Below are positions 28,301-35,546 of a DNA stretch of 49,009 nt, piece by piece. This stretch comes from Planctomycetota bacterium (lineage in GTDB: Bacteria > Planctomycetota > Planctomycetia > Pirellulales > Pirellulaceae). Position numbers and translations under genes: made by a program. Under the pieces are notes generated by a model, which saw only the letters and a program-made list of their open reading frames with translations, was not told the origin of the DNA and made no database searches. The stretch lies in assembly GCA_963204995.1 (NCBI GenBank), contig CAUJKL010000808.1, positions 1-49,009 on the forward strand. Reading direction: 5' to 3'. Numbering within the stretch: position 1 is the stretch's first letter; each line of letters opens with the position of its first letter.

Positions 28301-31300
28301 GTCGTAGCCATGCAGCGGAATGTTCTGTGTTTGCGGATCGCGTTCCACGTCAAACGTCTGATATTCCATACAGGCGTGCCCGGCGAATTGCTTCTTCGCC
28401 GCTGCCACGAACGCCGGTCCGATGTCGGTGAACAAGTACTCGCAGTTGTCGGCTGGCAACACCTCGAGGATGTCACGTGTCAGCGAACCGGTGCCCGCAC
28501 CAACTTCCATCACGCGGATCGCGCGGCGTGGCGGCAACGATTCGGCAGCTTTCGACACAGCCACTTGGATCAAGCGATTGAAAGCCGGAAAGTCGCCGCC
28601 CTGGATATAGAAGTTCTCGAGCAACTCGTTGGAACCGCCGGGAAAGAGCAACTCTAGCGGATCGACTTGTCCCGACAACACTTCCGCCAGTCGTGGGCCA
28701 GTTGCCTGGATCAATGCGGCTTCGGACGCGAAACGCGGGAGTTCCTCCGCCAGCGCCGTTAAGCGTTCTGTGGTGTCTTCTTTGGGAAGACGCAGCACTT
28801 GCCACTCGTCGCCGGTGCGTTTCAGCAAGCCATCCGCTTCGAGCCAGCCGAGTTCCGCCTTTGCCAGCCGATGATGCTCGGCGACGATCCCAAGTTTGTC
28901 GATGAAGGCGGCGAAGTCAAAACGATCGCCGACCTTGAAATCCCAGCCGAGTTGAACGCAAGCGTTCTGAATGTATTGTTGGACGATTCGCTCCATGCGC
29001 GGAGCGAATCGTTTGTAATAGTCGACTAATTCAAACTCGTCGTAAACACTCGCCGACTGCTTTCGGACGTCGGCGACGATTTTCTTCGAAGCGGGAAATT
29101 CGCAAGAGCCCTCGACGCCGGTACCTCGCAGTCGTCGCGGCTCCCAGCGGAATTGATAGAGGCAATTCTCGACGTCGTCGCCAGCTCGCTTATGTTCGAC
29201 CTTGGCCACGCGGAAGCCGAGGATGTCCGCAAATCGAACGCCTTGGTCGTCGTACACAAAGATATCGCTGACGATCGACTTGCCGTCCGCGCTGCGCCGA
29301 CGGGCGTGTGCCCACAGTCGAGCCGGCAGTTCTTTCCGATAAACCTGAATCCGACGAATCGACTCGGGCAAGTAGAAGAATTCGGGAGCGGAAGCTTCCA
29401 CCGAGACATCTCCCGAACCTAGCGTGGCCTGGAAGCAGGCATCGAGTACGGCGGGATGGAAGTGATACTGCCCGCTCTCGCTCGTCAAATCTTCGGGAAC
29501 GACAATCTCCGCCAGCGATTCGCCTGGATTCAGCCAAATCTGCTGGATTTCCGAAAAGCAGGGACCGAAGCCGTACCCCATCGCATGCAGTTCGCCGTAG
29601 TAGGTTTCGTGCGTAACGTGGCCCGCGAGGAGGCTGCGTGTTGCCGCCAAGTTCGTGTTCGTGGGGGCCGTCGTATCGGCGGGACACAGCACCAAACGCC
29701 CGCGCGCGTTCAGCTCCCACTCCTTGTCGCCCGTCGAACTGTAGATGCCGAACGACTTGTCCGTCGGATCGAACACGACCTGCACGGTCGGGACGGCATC
29801 TTCGGAAACAAACAGGGCTCGCGTCGCTTCGAGCTCTTCGACCACGTACGGTTCGTCAGGGAAAAGTTCGCCGGCAACTGCAAAGCCGATCTCGCCGTAT
29901 CCGGCCGCCGGGAAAACGATCCCGTCCCAGATGCGATGATCGTCGAGGTACGGGAACAGCCTGGGATCCAGCTCGAACTGCCACGTCGGTTTGGCAGCGG
30001 ACAGCCGTTTGCCAAGCAGCGGGTGCATCGTCGGCAAGAGCCGCTCGGCCATATGTCCGATGTCGAGCCAGTACGTTTCATAATGCCAAGGATATCGCGG
30101 AAGCCGGACAAAGTTGCCGCCGCTCTGATTCAAGGCAGCCCAATCGATCTCGACCGATGCGAGATGCAAGCCAGCCAGATTCGTCAACATCTCCAGCGAC
30201 TCGTCGGTGTTCCGAGCCAGCGAATGGTAGATCGCCCCTTTGCTTCCCCGTTCGGCAAAGCAGGCCGTGATCGAACTCTGCAACGCCGGATGCGGTCCGA
30301 TCTCGAGGAACAATCCCTCGCCGGATTCGATCAAGCTGTCAATCGCCGGGCCAAACAGCACGGGTTGCCGAACGTTGTGCCACCAATACATGGCGTCCAA
30401 TCTCTCGCCGGGATGGACTTCGCCGGTGACTGTCGAAACAAACGGAATCCGCGCAGGTTGCGGTTGAATGCCCGCTAATGCTTCCAGCAGTTCGCCCTTG
30501 ATTGGTTCCATCTGGTGCGTGTGGAACGCATAGTTGACACGCAACCAGCGGACGAATCGTCCTTCCGCTTCGAGCTTTGCGGCGATGGTTTCCAGCGGTG
30601 CCGTGTCGCCCGCCAAGGTGACCAGATTGGGGCTGTTGATCGCCGCCAATTGCACCTGCGCAGCGAGATCACCGATCGCCGTGCGGGCCTCTGCTGCCGT
30701 GATACCTGCGGCCAGCATCTTGCCGTGTCCGGCGGTCGTATCCTGTAGCCGACTGCGATGATAGATGAGCTGCACCGCGTCCTCGAGCGAGAACACACCC
30801 GCACAATACGCCGCCGCAGCTTCTCCCACACTATGTCCGATGACGCGGGCAGGCTTGATGCCCCACGATTGCCAGAGTTCGGCCAAAGCGACTTGCAGCG
30901 CGAAGATCGCCGGCTGGGCGATCGCCGTTTGATTGATGTTCGACTCGGCTTCAGGTCGCGTCATCTCTTCGACGATCGACCAGCCGCTGATCTTCTGAAA
31001 CAGTGCGTCGATCTTCTCGATGGTCTGACGCACGATGGGCTCGCGCTCGAGCAACTCACGCCCCATGCCCCACCACTGCGCTCCTTGCCCGGTGAAGACA
31101 AAGACGATCGGCTTCGACTTGGCGGCTCCGCGTCCGGCGACTACACCTTCGGTTACATCGCCGCCGCGCAGCCAACTGTCGAGGCGTCCCCGCAGCTCTT
31201 TGGCATCGCGACCGAGGACCACAAGTCGTTCCGAGTGATGCTCCTTGCGAGCGCCGGCCGAGTAGCAGAAGTCGGCGAGTTCGAGGGATTCGTCCTCCAA

Positions 31301-32740
31301 CGAACTGCGATAAGCTTTCGCATAATCCCGCAACGCCACGTCGTCGCGGGCGGAAATCGGCAGCACAAACGGGCGATCCCTGTCGACTTGCTTCGGCGTT
31401 GCGGCGACTTCCCGCGCGGGCGCGGCCTGGAGTACGACGTGTGCGTTGGTGCCGCCAAACCCAAACGAATTCACGGCTGCCACAGGCGGTTTGCCGTTGG
31501 CATGAGGCAGCGGACGGAGTCGGTCCGCAACTTCCAACTTCAGCTTTTCGAAAGGGATGTTCGGGTTGGGCGTTTCGAAATTCAGGCTCGGGGGCACCAT
31601 GTCCCGGTGCAGCACCAGTGCCGCCTTGATAAGACCGGCGATGCCCGATCCAGATTCCAGATGCCCGATGTTGGTTTTGACGGAACCAATCAAGCAGGTC
31701 TCGCCTTCAGCCCGCCCCTGCGCCAAGACATTGCCGAGTGCCGTCGTCTCGATCGGATCTCCCACGGGCGTTCCCGTGCCGTGCGCCTCGATGTACGCGA
31801 CTTGACTTGCCGGAATGCCCGCATCGCGATAAGCGATACGCAACATCGCGGATTGACTTTCCACGCCGGGCACGGTCATGGAAGACGTGTGTCCATCCTG
31901 GTTGACGACCGCCGCACGAATGACGGCGTAAATGGGATCCCTGTTTTCGATCGCTTGTGAAAGTGGTTTGAGATAGATCAGGCCAGCACCTTCCGAGCGA
32001 ACATATCCGTCAGCCCGATCGTCGAAGGCGTAGCACTTGCCCGATGGCGACAACATCGTCGCTTTGCTGAACCCGATCGACGCGTGTGGCGTGATCAGCG
32101 CGTTCACGCCTCCGGCGAGTGCCGCATCACAGTCGCCCGACCAGATCGCTTTGCAAGCCAGCGAGATTGCCACCAGGGCCGACGAGCAAGCCGTATCGAC
32201 CGAAACGCTAGGCCCCTTTAGATCGAGCAGATACGAAACGCGGTTGGCAGCAATGCTTAGCGTCCCGCCGCTGTTCGTATGCACATCCGCATTCGAATAA
32301 TCGGACAGCTGCAAGCTGCCGTAGTCGTTGCTGGCGATGCCGACAAAGACACCGATGTTCGCCTGTCGCAGTTTGCTGGGCGCGGTGCCGGCATCTTCGA
32401 GCGCTTCCCACGCGGCCTCCAGCAGCCAACGCTGTTGGGGATCCATGCGAGTCGCTTCGCGGGGCGAGATTCCCCAAAAGGGCGCGTCGAAGCTTTTCAG
32501 ATTGTCGACAAAGCCGCCCCACTTCGAAATCATCCGTCCTGGGATGGTCGCGTCGGGATGATAAAAGCGATCGGAGTTCCAGCGATCAGCGGGCACCTCG
32601 GTGATCCCCGATCGACCCTCGATCAGCATCTTCCAAAAGGATTCAGCATCGCGTACGCCTCCGGGCAAGCGGCAGCCGATTCCCACGAGCGCCAATGGTT
32701 CTCTACTGGTCGCGTCGTTGAGATTCAGTGGTGTTTTCAT
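22361..32740 (-). CDS. Iterative-type highly reducing polyketide synthase ending in a thioester reductase
   Basis: 3459 residues, one complete module. KS about 15-440 with all catalytic residues (DTACSSA Cys185, EAHGTGT His320, NIGH His360). AT about 545-845 (GHSVGE Ser637; YAFH at 737-740). DH about 905-1180 (DDHRIWDG His935, HPAVLDACFQ Asp1100). C-methyltransferase about 1235-1590 (MEVGAGTGSL near 1411-1420). A structural reductase region, about 1610-1810. ER about 1845-2160 (AGTGGVGQAA). KR about 2178-2400 (TGGAGGFG; Lys2289, Tyr2326, Asn2330). ACP about 2450-2530 (GLDSL Ser2486). Condensation-type domain about 2555-3030, in which HHxxxDG reads HPVIADA, so the catalytic second His is Pro2688. 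Thioester reductase about 3085-3450 (TGATGFIG; YSQTK Tyr3249, Lys3253). There is no adenylation domain, second carrier or TE. The order mirrors fungal HR-PKS. Release as aldehyde or alcohol is expected. It leads the operon with the glycosyltransferase and exporter. Confidence 0.95.
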   Translation of the reverse strand: MKTPLNLNDATSREPLALVGIGCRLPGGVRDAESFWKMLIEGRSGITEVPADRWNSDRFYHPDATIPGRMISKWGGFVDNLKSFDAPFWGISPREATRMDPQQRWLLEAAWEALEDAGTAPSKLRQANIGVFVGIASNDYGSLQLSDYSNADVHTNSGGTLSIAANRVSYLLDLKGPSVSVDTACSSALVAISLACKAIWSGDCDAALAGGVNALITPHASIGFSKATMLSPSGKCYAFDDRADGYVRSEGAGLIYLKPLSQAIENRDPIYAVIRAAVVNQDGHTSSMTVPGVESQSAMLRIAYRDAGIPASQVAYIEAHGTGTPVGDPIETTALGNVLAQGRAEGETCLIGSVKTNIGHLESGSGIAGLIKAALVLHRDMVPPSLNFETPNPNIPFEKLKLEVADRLRPLPHANGKPPVAAVNSFGFGGTNAHVVLQAAPAREVAATPKQVDRDRPFVLPISARDDVALRDYAKAYRSSLEDESLELADFCYSAGARKEHHSERLVVLGRDAKELRGRLDSWLRGGDVTEGVVAGRGAAKSKPIVFVFTGQGAQWWGMGRELLEREPIVRQTIEKIDALFQKISGWSIVEEMTRPEAESNINQTAIAQPAIFALQVALAELWQSWGIKPARVIGHSVGEAAAAYCAGVFSLEDAVQLIYHRSRLQDTTAGHGKMLAAGITAAEARTAIGDLAAQVQLAAINSPNLVTLAGDTAPLETIAAKLEAEGRFVRWLRVNYAFHTHQMEPIKGELLEALAGIQPQPARIPFVSTVTGEVHPGERLDAMYWWHNVRQPVLFGPAIDSLIESGEGLFLEIGPHPALQSSITACFAERGSKGAIYHSLARNTDESLEMLTNLAGLHLASVEIDWAALNQSGGNFVRLPRYPWHYETYWLDIGHMAERLLPTMHPLLGKRLSAAKPTWQFELDPRLFPYLDDHRIWDGIVFPAAGYGEIGFAVAGELFPDEPYVVEELEATRALFVSEDAVPTVQVVFDPTDKSFGIYSSTGDKEWELNARGRLVLCPADTTAPTNTNLAATRSLLAGHVTHETYYGELHAMGYGFGPCFSEIQQIWLNPGESLAEIVVPEDLTSESGQYHFHPAVLDACFQATLGSGDVSVEASAPEFFYLPESIRRIQVYRKELPARLWAHARRRSADGKSIVSDIFVYDDQGVRFADILGFRVAKVEHKRAGDDVENCLYQFRWEPRRLRGTGVEGSCEFPASKKIVADVRKQSASVYDEFELVDYYKRFAPRMERIVQQYIQNACVQLGWDFKVGDRFDFAAFIDKLGIVAEHHRLAKAELGWLEADGLLKRTGDEWQVLRLPKEDTTERLTALAEELPRFASEAALIQATGPRLAEVLSGQVDPLELLFPGGSNELLENFYIQGGDFPAFNRLIQVAVSKAAESLPPRRAIRVMEVGAGTGSLTRDILEVLPADNCEYLFTDIGPAFVAAAKKQFAGHACMEYQTFDVERDPQTQNIPLHGYDLILATNVLHATQDLGQTLATLRSCLAPGGVLMFLEVVRRRPVWDNLFGLLKGWWRYTDEDLRTDSPLLERTQWETLLKQSGFRDVQSFICSSDDQETEQSAFVAFGPDVIDETDETEGEPQSSDAEAAASEPPYIVFCDEQGIADALIDRLSQRGNSVIQLHRGSEFRQVSAKEFTLADGSTDELLKVFQSETILEYGAKAIVHCWSLDNEAVTNLKPDALIHAQQNGVLSGLNLAHVFAKLELPLAPRVHFVTRGAYAVAKGDTVAGIAASPLIGFSRVANNESYENHWTLIDLDEQRGEFEVDDLCDEILIGDNEHEIAFRANRRHVNRLQRVRLEDLPDRSQNAVQADGSVLPYRLQTRKPGTLANLTLNETPRRDLGPNEIEVRVRAGGINFRDLMKALGMYPGNPVDLLWFGDDFCGTIERVGSEVRDLKPGDDVAGMAPYAFRSHLTVDHRMTFKRPAGMSFEESATLPTVFLTSHFALKHLARMERGEKILIHAGTGGVGQAAIQIAQSLGLEIFSTAGTPQKRQMLTDMGVPHVMNSRTLEFADQIMEITNGRGVDAVLNSLAGEFVPKSLSVLAPFGRFLEIGKIDVYGNTKLGLASLKENISYYVIDLAQVLTEKSECVAGMYRDLTERFASGEYGPLPHKVFPITDFVEAFRYMAQGKHVGKNVLSFEQDNIPIGPCSEEGHLLRADASYLITGGAGGFGLEIAKWMAAQGARHLVLMSRSGPREDAAADIAKLQAEGVSVVDARGDVTSPDDVQRVIDQIQAECPPLKGVVHGAMVLDDEFMTDLDEERFNRVLHPKMVGAWNLHVATRDLPLEHFISFSSISAVFGATKQSNYSAGNCFLDALALHRHALGLPSMTLNWGAILGAGFVERNRKTAEYLDKIGLKPLHVEEAVKALGELIQKAAPLVAVGRVDWKQLGKLSAAVANLPMYAPVAQETTQNRSSVSLRPRLMAASPSERVALVEDFLTEQVAGVFGIDSAKVDRNTSLTNLGLDSLMAVELMNRVEAELGMNIPMGGVLSGPNVKELTQTVLGLIVESTDADEAVGEETSRASGGLIPLESLDVQLEKFPLTIRQRVLWSECQRRASAHGNVACAAIVRPQVDADKLRAACRSICDRHAMLRASIAKVDDDWIQRVRSGGEIELQEVDATQSDAQPLSKLIATRINRPFDLDSGPLARIELLRRDDASDVILLCAHPVIADAWSTTVLFRDLIEAYRAECLGETVTAELPELSYEDFARWEDNLLSNDASGRMLDYWVEQLDGAPLEVNLPSDRSRGLVQTHHGSSFQLQLDDELTLQLLALSAEQNVPLRVTLFAAFTLLLHQRSNQNDLLVGFRFDGRNQPELSDTVGQFENWLPTRSRMEGEQSFCDFLAETRQRLASGEENQQVPVSRLLDRLDFDRPEAEHETTGKSLVQVAFAMPQSGSADDNAYALFQIGRGGHALNLGSLSIETIDALVGENSPGAKSQQAAKRNGSASRMESDLALELGESCGRVLGWWHYNSELFDAATIAQLNADYSLILRQVVANPTRSVSQLLPATANTKSVIEAAPAAELRRVKSRNIAHVDDIDFEMEYQLDPSITPSRPPVVRKDGSSRRFLTGATGFIGAYLLSELLERTDSEIVCLVRAKDEADGLRRIHENLAAYELSPPGIEDRVRVVIGDFSKPLFGLTQEEFDRLASEIDVIYHNGADVNLVLPYESLRAVNVYGTREVLRLACHLHTKPTHVVSTFTVHTTNATRGQVVTETDPLPPCEELLHGYSQTKWVSEKMIGIARERGLPVAIYRPGHVTGDSRTGAANTNDLLHTFSLVCVRLGMAPLRDVEMDVTPVDYVSQAIAELSLHPESLGKNFHLTNPEPLQAPVLVEWMEDFEIGIQRVPYDVWRDRVFALADQMNSPELKLLGDILGPRVLSDDQAIAVHPRFDSRVASTALENTGIQCAPANRQLLITYSEYLQRMGAMPAPATDQAGKK

Positions 32741-33346
32741 CGATGATCAATCAGTGAAGTAGGCTCAAGGTAAAACCAAAATCGCGATCCCCCACGGTCG
32801 GGATTCCTCCGACATAATTGATTGTAATTGAGAGCATTGGAAGTGCTTGAGAAAACCAATTCGTACTCAGGAACCGACGATAGTTATAGCCGCGTCTGAT
32901 GTTAATGGGCGGGGAGTTTTTATCTGGCGTAAGCTTCGAGTTTTGCATTTTTTTTTGGACTGCGGTGACTTGTCACCGCTTTGCTCTCCAGTGCGAAGCA
33001 CTTTTTCAGCATCACCGCAACTTACATTGGATAGCGAATAGTTGGCGCCAAGTCGAAAAATACCAAAGCGGCGATGAATCGTCGCACTCCAAAAAGTGCA
33101 AACTGGAAGCTGACCCCACATTGTGGCGAAGCCGCCTTATGGAACCCAGGCTCTCATTCGCCACCTGAGTGAGATTTTCAATTCGTGAGTGCAGACTGAC
33201 TAGGTTTGTGAGGTTAATCCAGCAGAATTGGGCTCTCGCCGACAACTTGCAAGTGCGGGCACGGTTACGAATCTTCGCTTTGTGTTGAGCGTAAGTTTCG
33301 CCGCTCGGATCGAAATCGGCCGAATTGGGCGATCGCGCTAGACGAA
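32741..33346. other. Upstream region of the PKS operon
   Basis: About 600 bp without a supported gene. On the minus strand TACAAT at 32826-32821 is a possible -10 for the PKS, but no good -35 is seen and no clear ribosome site precedes the ATG. A hairpin overlapping the thioredoxin-like gene's stop (CGCTAG/CTAGCG, 33336-33352) may help end that transcript. Two REP-like hairpins are listed separately. Confidence 0.45.
32962..33082. repeat. Pair of REP-like hairpins upstream of the PKS
   Basis: GCGGTGAC-TT-GTCACCGC (32962-32979) and, about 85 bp on, GCGGCGATGAATCGTCGC (33065-33082), a related near-palindrome. On the minus strand the intervening sequence ends in a run of nine A opposite the T-run at 32948-32956. 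The two units look like the ends of one bipartite palindromic element. Confidence 0.5.
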
Positions 33347-34753
33347 CTAGCGAGTCGTACGGCCAGCCTGCGTCGTCTTGGCCTGCCGGATGACGTTGAA
33401 GTAGTAGTTCGAGTTCGCGTGAAACCGTTCCAGTGCTGCTTCATCAGCGAACAAGGCGATCGGGCCGGGCTCGTCGATGTACAACCCAAACTCACGACGA
33501 CCAGGAACGAGTTGTCCTGTCTCGGCGAAGCGAACAGGATCGTAGCCCGCCATCAGCGGTGCATAGACGTGCGGATTGGCTAGGAATTGTTGTTGTTGTT
33601 CTGGACCCGCGAAGAGATAGACGCGTCCTTCGTGAACGGCTCCCCACTTCTTATCGCCCGGTGTCCAGACTCGGTTCTGCACCAATGTAACGGGGCAGTA
33701 CCCTTCGAGCGAAATTTGCGGCTCGGTGGAGGTGGGCTGGGCTGGTGGAATCGATGGTTGAACCTGGCTTCCACCGTTGGGTCTTGGTTGCTGCGATGCA
33801 GTGCCTGCCGACGGATTCTGCATGGGCTGGCCATAGCTTCCTTGATTCTGGGCAGCTGGAGGCTGTGTCGCACCGCTACCTTGCTGCCAGTTGGGCCCGG
33901 CACCTGGGCTGGTTGCACCCGGCTGTGCATATACATTCGCTTGTGGCGCGGGTGACTGCTGTGCGAGGCTTGCGCCGTTTGCAGCTTGACCCGACGTAGG
34001 CTGCCCCCAGCGAGAACCCGAGGTGTTGCTATTCGCGGGTGCATCCTGTGCGTAAGGATTGGCGTAGCGAGGAGCAAGTTCTTGCTGCTGCGGTGCGGTC
34101 GGCTCCGCGAGCGGGTTCGAGTAACGATTCTGGGAGTAGATTGGGGTCGAGCTCGCGTTAGAACTTGCGGACGGAGCCGATGGCGTTTGGCCGTAGCCTC
34201 CCTGACCATAACGAGATTGTTCGACTTGCAGGGGAGAAGCTGTTCCGTACGGGCTTGTACTTACCGTTTCTTGCTGAGGTCGTGTCGCGGCTGGCGATGT
34301 ATTCGGCGAGACGGGAGTATAGGCACCAACGCTGGCCCGAGCACGAATTCCGTCCAGCATCGCAATGTACTGATTCGAATCCTGCAAGCTTTGGAACCGT
34401 TGCACCTCGCGTCCCTCGGGCGTCACGATCACATCCGTCGGAACTCGCTCGATATTATAGAACTCGGCGAGTTGACGTTGCTGGTTGGCATTGATTTTGA
34501 CGGGAACGTAACCTGTCGTTAACGCGCGAATGAACTCTGGCCGGCTGAACACATTGCGTTCGAGTTGCTTGCAGGGAGCGCAGTCGTCGCTCCAAAAGTG
34601 AAGCAAAACAAGCCGGTTTTGGCGTTCGGCCACTTCGCGGGCCTGGCGCAAGTCGGTGATCCAAGGAATCGCGTCTTGAGCGACAAGAGGTGCCGCCACC
34701 GCGATAAGAATAGTAAAAAGGATCATCCGATGTATTGATTGCATCCACTTCAT
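33347..34753 (-). CDS. Exported thioredoxin-fold protein with disordered linker and YHS-like domain
   Basis: 468 residues from the ATG at 34753, where a signal peptide starts (about 1-25, ending PLVAQ). A thioredoxin-like domain (about 27-140) has LLHFWSDDCAPCKQLERNVF with a CxxC (Cys58, Cys61) and the cis-Pro region IERVPTDVIVTPEGREV. Residues about 150-350 are a Gln/Pro/Ser/Asn/Ala-rich low-complexity linker. The last 110 residues (EGYCPVTLVQNRVWTPGD, VYLFAGPEQQQQFLANPHVYAP, AGYDPVRF) resemble a YHS-type module, often tied to copper or other metals. A periplasmic redox or metal-handling role is inferred. It is divergent from rho. Confidence 0.82.
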   Translation of the reverse strand: MKWMQSIHRMILFTILIAVAAPLVAQDAIPWITDLRQAREVAERQNRLVLLHFWSDDCAPCKQLERNVFSRPEFIRALTTGYVPVKINANQQRQLAEFYNIERVPTDVIVTPEGREVQRFQSLQDSNQYIAMLDGIRARASVGAYTPVSPNTSPAATRPQQETVSTSPYGTASPLQVEQSRYGQGGYGQTPSAPSASSNASSTPIYSQNRYSNPLAEPTAPQQQELAPRYANPYAQDAPANSNTSGSRWGQPTSGQAANGASLAQQSPAPQANVYAQPGATSPGAGPNWQQGSGATQPPAAQNQGSYGQPMQNPSAGTASQQPRPNGGSQVQPSIPPAQPTSTEPQISLEGYCPVTLVQNRVWTPGDKKWGAVHEGRVYLFAGPEQQQQFLANPHVYAPLMAGYDPVRFAETGQLVPGRREFGLYIDEPGPIALFADEAALERFHANSNYYFNVIRQAKTTQAGRTTR

Positions 34754-34990
34754 GGTCACGATACTCGATTTGAGGTGATACAAACTTCCCCGATAGGCCG
34801 GGGCAGAGCGACTTAACCGGATATATCGGCAAGTGACAGGGCCGGTTGTAGTAAAAATGCCGGTTATGCCAAACTTTTCCGATTGCGGGAGAATCAGCCA
34901 TTGCGCCGGATTTGTGGGCAGAGGCGTGCTGGCATTGGAGTCTTCGCCAAGAAAATCTTCAAGTCCGCCGGATAACCGTTGAGCAATAGG
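34754..34990. promoter_or_regulatory. 5' region of the thioredoxin-like gene
   Basis: On the minus strand TTGGCA (34872-34867) and TACAAC (34850-34845) are 16 bp apart and would give a leader of about 85-90 nt for the gene starting at 34753. This is a plausible but unproven sigma-70-type promoter. Nothing else is seen here. Confidence 0.35.
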
Positions 34991-35018
34991 TTGACATAGT
35001 CGATTAAGTTAGTAAGAT
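34991..35018 (+). promoter_or_regulatory. Candidate sigma-70-type promoter upstream of rho
   Basis: TTGACA (34991-34996) and TAAGAT (35013-35018) with a 16-bp spacer. If used for rho it implies a leader of about 520 nt. The -35 is a perfect consensus match. Confidence 0.5.
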
Positions 35019-35546
35019 TCCGTAAGTTTTCAGCCTGTAGCTAGATACAGGTTTCGCTTGCCCGGCAACTTTTGCCTGTGGGCACTCCCGATAAGGAAAG
35101 AACAAAGCCACGCGTTGGCGTTATTTCTCGGGGGGTGAGGGACGCATCTCTACTTTGAGAGATGGACCAACTGCGACTCGCGACGATGGACGGTCCTCGC
35201 GAGACTGGTTTTACCCGCAACCTGGCAGGTCAAGCGTTGAAAGCAAACCACCCCATTAGGATCGATTCTCGATTTGGCTGTGGAGCTAGTTGGCTCGCCG
35301 GGACGAGGGTCGTGGAGTTTCTAATGTTTTCATGGGGATCTGCGGAGTTTGTGTAGGCCGCGAGATGAGCTGCTACCTGACTTCGTCACCAACTAAGCAT
35401 TCCTAAAGGTTAAATGCCGCCACCTCACCTCGCTTGTAGTGGGTGGCTGGGTCAAGTCGTTTCGCAACGCGAGCTGCTTCCCGGTATGAAGGGCGTCGGT
35501 ATTCTCAATTTGATAGCGGATCTTCCGCTGTTTCCAGGGTAAGTAC
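35019..35546 (+). other. Long putative rho leader
   Basis: About 530 bp with no supported gene. It contains hairpins CCTGTA-GCTAGA-TACAGG (35034-35051) and ATCTCT-ACTTTG-AGAGAT (35146-35163), and a GGGGGGTGAGGG stretch near 35130-35141. A 64-codon frame at 35162 has no family features. Long leaders that serve rho autoregulation are known in other bacteria, so a regulatory leader or a small RNA is possible. Confidence 0.35.

Noticed and set aside
30758-31960. 400-codon plus-strand open frame opposite the PKS KS-AT region
   Set aside because: Shadow of a well-supported gene with intact catalytic motifs; no recognisable domain.
34365-34385. GATTCGAATCC resembling a tRNA T-loop
   Set aside because: Inside the thioredoxin-like coding region, and no acceptor, D or anticodon stem could be built around it.
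35162-35356. 64-codon frame in the rho leader
   Set aside because: No ribosome site of note, no family features, and it lies in a probable untranslated leader.
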